A program made the translations under genes and the position numbers. Below are positions 54,694 to 64,000 of a DNA stretch of 64,000 nt, piece by piece; positions within the stretch are counted from its first letter, which is position 1; every line of letters begins with the position of its first letter. The stretch comes from Isoetes taiwanensis (Eukaryota > Streptophyta > Lycopodiopsida > Isoetales > Isoetaceae). The stretch spans positions 15,243,294 to 15,307,293 of the forward strand of contig JAJEKV010000008.1 in assembly GCA_021234155.1 (NCBI GenBank), given 5' to 3'. The notes under the pieces were generated by a model, which was not told the DNA's origin, searched no databases, and saw nothing but the letters and a program-made list of their open reading frames with translations.

Positions 54694-54695
54694 AG

Positions 54696-54743
<48 letters not shown>
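54694..54743 (+). repeat. poly(A) tract, about 48 bases
   Basis: It follows GAAAGAAAGAAA and lies directly at the start of the first copy of the 2.8-kb duplicated segment. The second copy lacks it at the equivalent place and instead has a poly(A) after its far end. Confidence 0.9.
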
Positions 54744-54747
<4 letters not shown>

Positions 54748-57556
54748 AAACCTGTTCAAACAGACTTTTTACCTTTCCAAGACCTTTTGCAAAGACCTTT
54801 TTAAGGTGCAATTAGCAGCCCTAAGTTTAAAACAGGTGTATTTCAACTTAGGCCATAACATGGTTACGGATTCAACAATTTCACAATTAGTATATTTGAA
54901 CTTAAAACTGACATTAATGTCAAAGAAACTTGTTTTATCAAAGTGGTCACATTACATGAGAAGATTCCTGATATTCGAAATAGAGATCAGAATATTTCCA
55001 TTAAACTTACTGCAATAACTAGCAGGCCATATGAAATAAGAATGTACAGCCCTTCAAGAATTAAACATTCTAGATTTCAAAAATATCCAATAGTACAAAC
55101 GTATCTCAGCAAAGAACTTCCTTTATCATGTCTTGTAAGCTTATCCAAATTTGAAATAATTTGAACGAACATACACAGGAGCAAGAAATCCCGTTACACC
55201 GCAAAGGAAACCAGAGGACGCTTAGCCTAAGAAGGGTAAGAGCCTAAGTCACTAGCGTGTAAGCTTAGATCTCTTGGGCTCATCGCCCTTCACCTTGCAT
55301 GTTTGTAAAACAAATGCGGTAGGTCCAATCATGTAACTAGCATTAGCATCAGCAAGAGCATATCTTGTGTTTATAGTCATTATTACCATTTAGGCATAAA
55401 GCAATAGAGGAAAAGGAAAAAGGACCTCAAAATGATCAAGTTCCGGACACTACCTCAGATTTCGCCCCATGCATGTTAACATAAACACAATAGATGGGTA
55501 TATTTATCAAGCGTTCTCATATGAAAAAGTACTCTACCTTTAAAAATTAACTTACATGCAACCTTTATATTCTCCCCCGTTATGCATGCTCATTAAATGC
55601 TTTCAAATCAGCTTATGACAAGGTCCGGAATCTTCATTATCATAAAAGACCAAATTGAATCCGGGCTTATTGACGATATAAGAACTAATTTAACAAAACC
55701 ATACCATTGCAGAGAAGTAACCAAAGTGATTATGCCCACTTTGCTATTTCAAGCATGCACATCTATGAGCTTCACCCTTTCTCGTCCAAGGATGCACTCA
55801 AGATCATCTTTGTGTAGTTGCTAATAAACGTATAAAGCAATCATTACCCATAGGACCAGAATTTGTAGCAAAGCCCTCTGCAAATCTACCATGCCCCTAA
55901 AGCTTAAAATTTAAGGCTCAATCATAACACCAATTAATAATTCAGAGGATCGCCCTATATAAGCCTCAATACTACGTAAATTCCTTGCCATGACATTACT
56001 AAGTTTAGCCAAATGCTAGATCTACCAAGAACATGGCCAAAACTAATGTCTTCTTACCTATGTAAAACATAACAGAGAACTAAGACATGATCATTATATC
56101 CCTCCATAATGCTAAAGTTAGCTTATTGCTTATGTGAAATCAGAAAAATAATTTTATCTCACTTAATTTTCAATGCAAAATGTATGCATTTCATAAGCCT
56201 AAGCTGTGAGCTTAAGTGAAATCCCAAGAGAACACGGGAAAAAAAATATTAACAATAAATGACATGCACAATTACCAAGTGTAGAACCCTACAAAACTGC
56301 TCCATGACCATAGCTATTTTAGATTTGTTCCAGAAATAATTTTGTCTAAAATCCTTATGTCTACATGAGATCACCAAGACACAAGGACTTCAACACAAGC
56401 ACAAAAGGTGCGAGCCCGGACTAACTTATCATAGCAATGCAAGCATAGATATGCCGCTTCTTTTTGGCTTAAGGCAAGATGTAGAAAGCCCATCACTAGA
56501 CTAAAGGTGTATTCCAACCTGCAGATAATGCATTATAGCAACGAGCCATTGTAGATTTAATAAAAATACATCAAGCATTTTACACAAAATAGACAAGGCA
56601 TTTGAATAGAATTAATCCTTCCTAGAGGAGCCCTTTGTCTCAAATTTTAATGCCTTCCATAGATTTTTAATATTTTCCATCTCCTTGTTCCTTTCTAGCT
56701 AGCTCTTTTGCCGAATTCTCATGCATTCCAAAGAGCCCATAAGGAGTTCCTTGGCAATTTTTCATGTTATGGAACACAATATGCAAGCACAATTGAACTG
56801 CCTCGGCTTTTCTCAATTGAACTGAAAGCAAAATGTATTCTCTCGCCGCCAACCCATAATTAGGGAGCTATAAATTAGGCCATGAACAGGCCGATTCCTT
56901 GTATAAAAAAGAACCTAATTCATGTAGAATCGAGCCTTACCTTTTATCAAGGGTTCGTGATCTCTCCAAGCATTTGTATGCCGATGTGCGGTGGGCCATT
57001 CCGTTCCTACAAAGATAAGTTCAAGAAATCGTGCAAAATTTTAGGGCATAGAATGAAAACGTATTTTATCCATGGTATATTCCATGGTTTTATTTATTCA
57101 AATATTGTGCACATAATGTAGACCATCGAAAGAAATACAAGAAAGAAATACACCTGGATGACAATGTCAGTTCTTAACACAAATAAATGCAAATTAGGAT
57201 CTTCACTATTTGTGAGCTCAATACCAAAATCCAATCATTATGCTGTCATTTAGGTTCCATGTTGTCCATGATACCATGTTCATTCCATGTCTTAGCATGT
57301 GCACCTGCTTCGTAGAGCCATGAAATGCGTAGAAACCGGTTTATTTGATTCCAATTTCATATCTTTGCCAACCCATCTAAACAAGCTTCAAAATTTTTTC
57401 CTTTTGTCAATACCGAGTTCTCCATGTAAACAAGTGTGTCCATACCTTTGAAACCATTGAGCGCAAAATGAGCTAATTGGGCACATTATCATGACTTGGC
57501 CAGTAAACCACCAAATCTTTTAAGATATAGCTATATTTGAGTCCTGTATAACAAGT
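54744..57556 (+). repeat. 2.8-kb duplicated segment, copy A
   Basis: Starts CCTTAAACCTGTTCAAACAG and ends CCTGTATAACAAGT. It is collinear with copy B (58552-61400) at an offset near 3.8 kb. Long stretches (for example 54744-55170) differ by only one or two bases, while other parts (55440-55700, 56200-56470) show dense clustered differences. No gene was recognised. It has no TG/CA ends, so it is not an obvious LTR. Confidence 0.9.
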
Positions 57557-58551
57557 CCATCATTACTTATAATAAAAAAAGCCTGCCTCCTACCGTAGGT
57601 CAGGGTGGGCCAAAGTTCATAAATAGCGTTAGCAACAAGGAGAGTAGGACCTTGTTGCCAAAGCCCTACCCTACCTATATTGCATAACTCTACAAGTATT
57701 TATTATTCTTTAACAAGCCAAATGGTAGGCAAGTTGACCAATAAAGTGAGCAAGATATACCTTCTTGATGAGAGTACTAGTCTGTGCCAATGCCTGCCTA
57801 CTCCATATATGTTCTAGAAATATAATCTATGCACAATGCATTTTGAAAACTTGATCATAACCCTATTGTATAGAAAGCCAGGACGCATTTGAGTGAGTAT
57901 AAACATAAGGCAAAATCTAGAAGAGGATTACCTTCAAAGCTCGCCAGTATGGTCTGCAGAAGCCCAATGGCAATTCATAAACTTCAAAAGCCCAATGGCA
58001 ATTCATAAACTTCATAAGCCCAATGGCAGTTTATTTCATATTACAGTCTTCTTGACAAATATGTCCAATCTCACCTTGTATCAAGGTTACAAAAAGGCCT
58101 TGGCGAGGTTGCATTGACTAACACTATTTATATAAAATATGCTTCTCACTAAGTCATTGAAAATCCAGCATAGTCTTAATAGAAAAGACAGGTTGCTTAA
58201 TGTCATTAGCATTTAGAACAATAAAGTTGCACGTACCATATTGCAACTAGAGCAGGTGTCTCATGCTGCATGAGTTGAGTTGCATTTCCTTATTCTTGAT
58301 ATATGCCAAGACAGTTTGAACATTAGAGCTCGGGCTGTCCTTTCTGCAGTACTATTTGTATTGTATGACTTCACTGATATCGATTGCTTGCATCAGAATA
58401 AACCCTTCCAGCATACGTCATTTTACTTGTATTCTCCTAATAATCAAAATAGTCATCAGTACATATGAATGTTTTAATTGACCACCTGAAAATTGAGTAA
58501 CCATGATTATGGTCTCTAGTATAACTAGAGAACTGAGTATTGATAAAAAAA
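57557..58551. other. spacer between duplicated segments
   Basis: No gene. A 28-bp unit (AGCCCAATGGCAATTCATAA plus 8 bases) is repeated at 57961, 57989 and partly 58017. The rest is AT-rich. Confidence 0.5.
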
Positions 58552-61400
58552 CCTTAAACCTGTTCAAACAGACTTTTTACCTTTCCAAGACCTTTTGCAA
58601 AGACCTTTTTAAGGTACAATTAGCAGCCCTAAGTTTAAAACAGGTGTATTTCAACTTAGGCCATAACATGGTTACGGATTCAACAATTTCACAATTAGTA
58701 TATTTGAACTTAAAACTGACATTAATGTCAAAGAAACTTGTTTTATCAAAGTGGTCACATTACATGAGAAGATTCCTGATATTCGAAATAGAGATCAGAA
58801 TATTTCCATTAAACTTACTGCAATAACTAGCAGGCCATATGAAATAAGAATGTACAGCCCTTCAAGAATTAAAAATTCTAGATTTCAAAAATATCCAATA
58901 GTACAAACGTATCTCAGCAAAGAACTTCCTTTATCATGTCTTGTAAGCTTATCCAAATTTGAAATAATTTGAACGAACATACACAGGAGCAAGAAATCCC
59001 GTTACCTGCAGTGAAACCAGAGGACAGTTAGCCTAAGAAGGGTAAGAGCCTAAGTCACTAGCAGGTAAGCTACGGATCTCTTGGGCTCATCGCCCTTCAC
59101 CTTGCATGTTTGTAAAACAAATGCAGGTAGGTCCAATCATGTAACTAGCATTAGCATCAGCAAGAGCATACTGTGTTTATAGTCATTATTACCATTTAGG
59201 CATAAAGCAATAGAGGAAAAGGGAAAAGGACCTCAAAATGATCAAGTTCCAGACCTGCTGAGATTTCGCCTTGCATGTTAACATAAACACAATAGATGGG
59301 TATATTTATCAAGCAGAGAATATGAAAAAGTACTCTGCCTTTAAAAATTAACTTACATGCAACCTTTATATTCTGCATGCATGCTCATTAAATGCTTTCA
59401 AATCAGCTTATGACAAGGTCTGGAATCTTCATTACTGATAACCCAAGCAGTCACCAGGCTTATTGACCAGTTGCATAAGAACTAATTTAACAAAAACCAT
59501 ACCATTGCAGAGGAAGTAACCAGTTTATTATGCCCACTGCTATTTCAAGCATGCACATCTATGAGCTTCACCCTTTCTGTCCAAGGATGCACTCAAGATC
59601 ATCTTTGTGTAGTTGCTAATAAACAGAAGCAAAGCAATCATTACCCATAGGACCAGCATTTGTAGCAAAGTCCTCTGCAAATCTACCATGCCCCTAAAGC
59701 TTAAAATTTAAGGCTCAATCATAAATTAATACTGCATCTGCTCCTATAAGCCTCAATACTACAGAAATTTCTTGCAGTAGTATTACTAAGTTTAGCCAAA
59801 TGCTAGATCTACCAAGAACATGGCCAAAACTAATGTCTTCTTACCTATGTAAAACATAACAGAGAACTGTCCATGATCATTATATCCCTCCATAATGCTA
59901 AAGTTAGCTTATTGCTTATGTGAAATCAGTAAAAATAATTTTATCTCACTTAATGCTCAATGCAAAATGTATGCATTTCATAAGCCTAAGGACATGGTAA
60001 TATTCAAAAGTGAAATCCCAAGAGAACACAGGGGCGAAAATATTAACAATAAATGACATGCACAATTACCAAGTGTAGAACCCTACAAAAGCTGCTCCAT
60101 GACCATAGCTATTTTAGATTTGTTCCAGGAAATAATTTTGTCTAAAATCCTTATGTCTACATGAGATCACCAAGACCTGAGTTCAACACAAGCACAAAGG
60201 TGCGAGCACGGACTAACTTATCATAGCAATGCAAGCATAGATATCTTTGTTCTTTTTGGCTTAAGGCAAGATGTAGAAAGCCCATCACTAGACTAAAGGT
60301 GTGTTTACTGCAAGTAGATAATGCATTATAGCAACGAGCCGTCAGATTTAATAAAAATACATCAAGCATTTTACACAAAATAGACAAGGCATTTGAATAG
60401 AATTAATCGGACACGAGAGGAGCCCTTTGTCTCGGCTTTTAATGCCTTCCATAGATTTCGAATATTTTCCATCTCCTTGTTCCTTTCTAGCTAGCTCTTG
60501 CCGATTCTCATTCATTCCAAAGTGAACCCATAAGGAGTTCCTTGGCAATTTTTTACTGAGAGGAACACAATATGCAAGCACATGGCCTTCCGGCTATTCT
60601 CACGAATTGAACCGAGCAAGTGTATTCTCTCGGCCAAACCCTAATTAGGGCTCTATTACAGCTATAAATTAGGCCATGAACAAGCCGATTCCTTGTATAA
60701 AAACGAAACTAATCCATGTAGAATCATCGAGCCTTACCTTTTATCAAGGGTTCGGGATCTCTCAAGCATTAAGATGCCGGATGTGCGGTGGCGGTATCTG
60801 TTCCCTCTGACAAAGATAAAGTTCAAGAAATCGTGCAAAATTTTAGGGCATAGAATGAGAATGTATTTCGTCCATGGTATATTCCATGGTTTTATTTGCA
60901 CATAATGTAGACCATCAGAAAGAAATACACGGATGACAATGTCAGTTCTTAACACAAATAAATGCAATTTAGGATCTTCACTATTTGTGAGCTTAATACC
61001 AGAATCCAATCACTATGCTATCATTAGATTCCATGTTGTCCATGAAACCATGTTCATTCCATGTCTTAACACGTGCACCTGCTTCGTAGAGCCATGAAAT
61101 GTGTAGAAAGCCTCATTCATCATTGGACCAAAGTTGAACCATTGAATCATGGAACCAAGTTGAACCAACTTATTTGATTCCAGTTTCATATCTTAGCTTC
61201 ATATCTTAGCCCGCCCTTAAAGATCTAAACAAGCTTCAAGAATTTTTCTTTTGTCAATACTGAGTTCTCCATGTAAACAACTGTGTCCATATCTTTGGAA
61301 TCATTGAGCGCAAAATGAGCATATTGGGGCATTATCATGACTGGCCAGTAAGCCACCAAATCTCTTAAGATATAGCTATATTGAGTCCTGTATAACAAGT
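58552..61400 (+). repeat. 2.8-kb duplicated segment, copy B
   Basis: Collinear with 54744-57556 from CCTTAAACCTGTTC to CCTGTATAACAAGT. It is 36 bp longer because of small insertions such as the GGACCAAAGTTGAACCA duplication near 61120-61160. It is followed at once by TAAT and a 25-base poly(A) at 61404-61429. Confidence 0.9.
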
Positions 61401-61403
61401 TAA

Positions 61404-61429
61404 TAAAAAAAAAAAAAAAAAAAAAAAAA
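61404..61429 (+). repeat. poly(A) tract after copy B
   Basis: A pure A-run just beyond the duplicated segment's end, which could mark the 3' end of a retroposed sequence. No TSD was found to prove that. Confidence 0.8.
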
Positions 61430-62058
61430 CCTAAGCATAACACGAGTACTTAAGAAAATAATAAAAATTAAAAAACCCCAAAATTCTTGCACGACCTTCC
61501 CCTTTCTTTCTTGCTCTTCAAGCAATCCCTGATGGCTCACCCAGCCGCCAGTTCTTTGTGCCACTTCTCTGTGCGTTGCCACAAAAGAGGGCCGCGAGCA
61601 TCCAAGCTTCTTATACAGAGCTTACTTTATGGCTTATTTATCATGTATTGATCTACCGTAGAAAATTTTAGTAGAGCTATTTGGGCTCAGGCTGGCAGAA
61701 AAATCTAAGCAATAGCCATAGCCAAGTCCGGCAGTCTACCCATGGCAGATAGAAAAAGACGATTTCATTAATTAAGTAAAGATCCATTCTCACAACTTAG
61801 ATAGTTGTACTTCTCACGGTAAAACAAGGTAATCTTGCAGATGCCAAGAAGCCGGATAGAAATTGCAGGCAGAAGTCATAACGACGTTTGGGTTCCCTGT
61901 GGTTGGGCCAGGGATAACAGGGAGGCGTCGACTGGGTTCTCCAAAGAGCTACTTAGCTGATTCATAAGCCCATGTTTGGGCAATTTGGCGGCTGCTCTGC
62001 AAAACTGTTGCAGAGGAAAAGCCCGGGTGATCAAGGTACTACTGCAAAGCTGTTGTTG

Positions 62059-62179
62059 GGGACGAGTGCATTATACAGTCCCCCTCCCCTACATGGTGCT
62101 ATCCTAGCCCTTCATTTCAAACATGGACGGCCAGATATCAGCCACGTAGGCGAGGGGGGCTGCATAATGCACTCTACCC
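62059..62179. mobile_element. 121-bp Mutator-like MITE, 9-bp TSD
   Basis: Terminal inverted repeats of about 39 bp (33 of 39 matching) start GGGACGAGTGCATTATACAG at 62059; the other end, reverse-complemented from 62179, starts GGGTAGAGTGCATTATGCAG. The exact 9-bp target duplication is CTGTTGTTG (62050-62058 and 62180-62188). GGG ends with a 9-bp TSD are the Mutator pattern. Most TIR mismatches are transitions. The arms nearly fill the element, so it can fold into a hairpin. Noncoding. Confidence 0.9.
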
Positions 62180-62508
62180 CTGTTGTTGATGGGGAGGCAA
62201 GGATATTGCCCGTTGTTTTATAAATCCAAGTTGAGAAATGGTGGATCTCCACTGAAGGCCCCAACTACTATTTAGTCTGGCGAATCCACAAACTGAGGCT
62301 CAAGGCTGAGATTTGAGCTCAGTTTCTGTTGTCGATAGGTTATTTTTGATAGCAGCGACGGTGGGAAGGCTTCTTCATTTTAGTCTTCTGCTCCAAGTAA
62401 ATCCGTTATTGCCTTTTCTGTGTTATTTGGACAGGCCCCCATTGCTTTTCTCCTGTGTTGATTGTTGATTATTGTAAGGCGTCCAATCCACATAGTTTTG
62501 TTCTTCAC

Positions 62509-62923
62509 TTAATGTATTCGTAGATCATGTGGAGACAGTGTTAGAGGCATGTAACTAGAGAGTAGCGCTAGTTGGGGCTTTGAAATTATTTCTGTACGGT
62601 GATAGTCGGCTATAGGATTGGAGTTGACATCATCAAACGACATGCAAGATGTACTAGAAGGGAATTGGATTAGGTCGAAATCACCCAAAGGGATAAGAGA
62701 GATTAAAGACTGTGGCTGCCATATAAAATTCGTCCCAGCCAGAATCAAATCCCTGAGATGACCTGAAAAAGTCAATTTGCCTGAAGGAATTATACTTGAG
62801 TTGGGAATGGCGAATTTTGCCATACTTGGGCTTGGGATTAAAAAAAATAGAATAGCTTTGATCGGCCAGAATAAGGCTGCAGGTCAATGATGCTACGGCA
62901 AAATAGCATCCAGAACTAGTCAA
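62509..62923 (-). CDS. hypothetical overlapping ORFs, unrecognised
   Basis: Two overlapping minus-strand frames (62681-62923, 80 codons; 62509-62823, 104 codons). The longer reads GKLTFSGHLRDLILAGTNFIW and LIPLGDFDLIQFPSS. Composition is plausible for coding, but no domain, splice context or neighbour supports it. It could be a frameshifted pseudogene. Confidence 0.2.
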
Positions 62924-63599
62924 AATCTAGGCCAAGAGAGATGATTTGCTGTGAAATGTCTTTGCTAGACTGAATGTGTGGAAATTGGAGGCTGAACGTC
63001 TCCGTCCTTGTGGCTATTTTGCAGAGACCTAAGAAGATCAACCAACCCGATTTGGACTTGGAATTTTGTTAAAAAATAATAAATAAAAATAACAATATAA
63101 TATTGGGGAGTTAGCAATGTTATATATGGGCATTTGAATTTTCCACAGAATTTTGTTATTAATGAAACTATGGGTGATTCTAGGCAAAGGAAGATGCTTT
63201 AGAATTTGAGGTGCAGGTTTGAGTACGTAGTCGAAGTATTACTGATGTAGATGTATATTGGGTTGTAGTGAAATTATGCTTGAATACCTATCAACATGGT
63301 TCTCATGTTGCTCAAATGATTCATAATCAGTTACTCGTCTTCCCAATACTCGTTTCATAGGAAAGAGAAATGTTCGTGGCAGCCTTAGTCGCCGCAATAA
63401 ATTTCTTGTAGTAATAACTATATATTTAAGAAAAAGATGGCAAAAGTATGCTGGTGGGTATCAAAAGCATGCATCCAGATGTATGCTTATAGCAGGGTTT
63501 TAGCCCGCTTAAAGCACCCCTGCCTTTTCTTAATTTGGGTGCTGGCGGGTGTAACCGCCCGTCATTTTTTCGACGCCCTTCATGTACTCACATGTCCAC

Positions 63600-63873
63600 C
63601 TTAGCAACGAACCGTTAGGAAATGATAAAGGGATTTTGGCTGGATTTTCGCGCGAGTGGTGGTACGTTGCAAATTCGAGCCCCGAAATACTTCGAGCTCA
63701 TGGTCCACTCCCTCCAATTCACTTATTCTCCCTCTGTCAAGAAATTCATGGCACTCCCCAATATCGGCCTGGAGGCAATCACACATTTAGCATTGGATTT
63801 TTGGCCAGACGAATTCCAATACACTGTTCCAGATTTGTTGGATCTCACTGAAACACAGGAGATATCGCAGTGA
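63600..63873 (+). CDS. hypothetical ORF, unrecognised
   Basis: An 83-codon frame (63622-63873) reads LMVHSLQFTYSPSVKKFMALPNIG, then ITHLALDFWPDEFQYTVPDLLDL, ending at a stop at 63871. The regular Leu/hydrophobic spacing suggests real coding ancestry. An overlapping frame (63582-63851) is the weaker alternative. I cannot assign a family. It may be a terminal exon of a pseudogene. Confidence 0.25.
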
Positions 63874-64000
63874 AGATCCAGTTTCCTCTGCAATTTACAA
63901 AAAAATGGATGCACAGAGAAAGAAAGATGCTAGATTACGAAATAAGATGAAAAACAACAGTGGTTGAACGGGAAGATCTGGGCATCAGACGCAGGCAACA

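Noticed and set aside
54744-61400. The two 2.8-kb copies as LTRs of a giant retrotransposon
   Set aside because: The ends are not TG/CA, there is no primer site or purine tract at the inner edges, and the 1-kb spacer carries no retroelement domain.

Overview
The window reads as nuclear DNA of a land plant. It is AT-rich, intron-bearing and gene-poor, and it is crowded with decayed plant-type transposable elements: L1-type LINEs with an endonuclease, a reverse transcriptase (RT) and a CCHC-like zf-RVT tail; RTE-type LINEs; Ty1-copia; Ty3-gypsy; a non-autonomous LTR element whose LTRs carry the plant telomere-like word AACCCTAACCCTAA; and hAT- and Mutator-like DNA elements. A piggyBac-type transposase remnant and a Crypton/DUF3504-type tyrosine-recombinase remnant point, weakly, away from flowering plants towards a fern, lycophyte or bryophyte. 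Species cannot be fixed from the sequence alone. No rRNA, tRNA or CRISPR was seen, and no intact host gene; one good candidate first exon is at 53.85-54.15 kb.

Layout. 0-4.3 kb: noncoding DNA, a 107-bp LINE stub with target-site duplication (TSD), a degenerate 63-bp tandem array, a GAT microsatellite and a piggyBac remnant. 4.3-6.3 kb: an RTE LINE (minus) abutting a Ty3-gypsy RT piece (plus). 6.3-10.3 kb: mostly unassigned, with the 3' end of an RTE copy and a tail-only insertion. 10.3-13.6 kb: a multi-exon tyrosine-recombinase pseudogene (minus) with a 1.9-kb RTE LINE in its last intron. 13.6-17.8 kb: diffuse repeats. 17.85-18.82 kb: a 5'-truncated L1-type copy with a 12-bp TSD. 20.64-31.48 kb: one further L1-type copy, bounded by a 15-bp TSD and expanded to 10.8 kb by two later insertions, a 4.4-kb non-autonomous LTR element (AATTT TSD) and a 3.76-kb hAT-like element (8-bp TSD). 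34.3-35.1 kb: an RTE copy split by a 271-bp MITE. 36.5-38.8 kb: a Ty1-copia 3' half (minus). 38.83-43.43 kb: a nearly full-length L1-type LINE (minus) with a 13-bp TSD. 43.4-47.4 kb: L1 and RTE fragments. 49.2 kb: a GC-rich multi-hairpin element. 50.5 kb: a 160-bp tandem repeat. 53.85-54.15 kb: the probable host exon. 54.7-61.4 kb: a 2.8-kb sequence present twice in direct orientation. 62.06-62.18 kb: a Mutator-like MITE with a 9-bp TSD. The rest is unassigned.

The insertions can be ordered from TSDs and restored reading frames. The most useful observations are: (1) the intron-containing Crypton-like recombinase relic; (2) a 3'-terminal RNA hairpin shared by three RTE copies, with compensatory base changes; (3) the LINE + LTR + hAT nest whose edges can all be placed to the base; (4) an LTR element without recognisable gag-pol that carries about ten copies of a 19-bp imperfect palindrome; and (5) an unexplained 175-codon open frame inside the 38.8-43.4 kb LINE.
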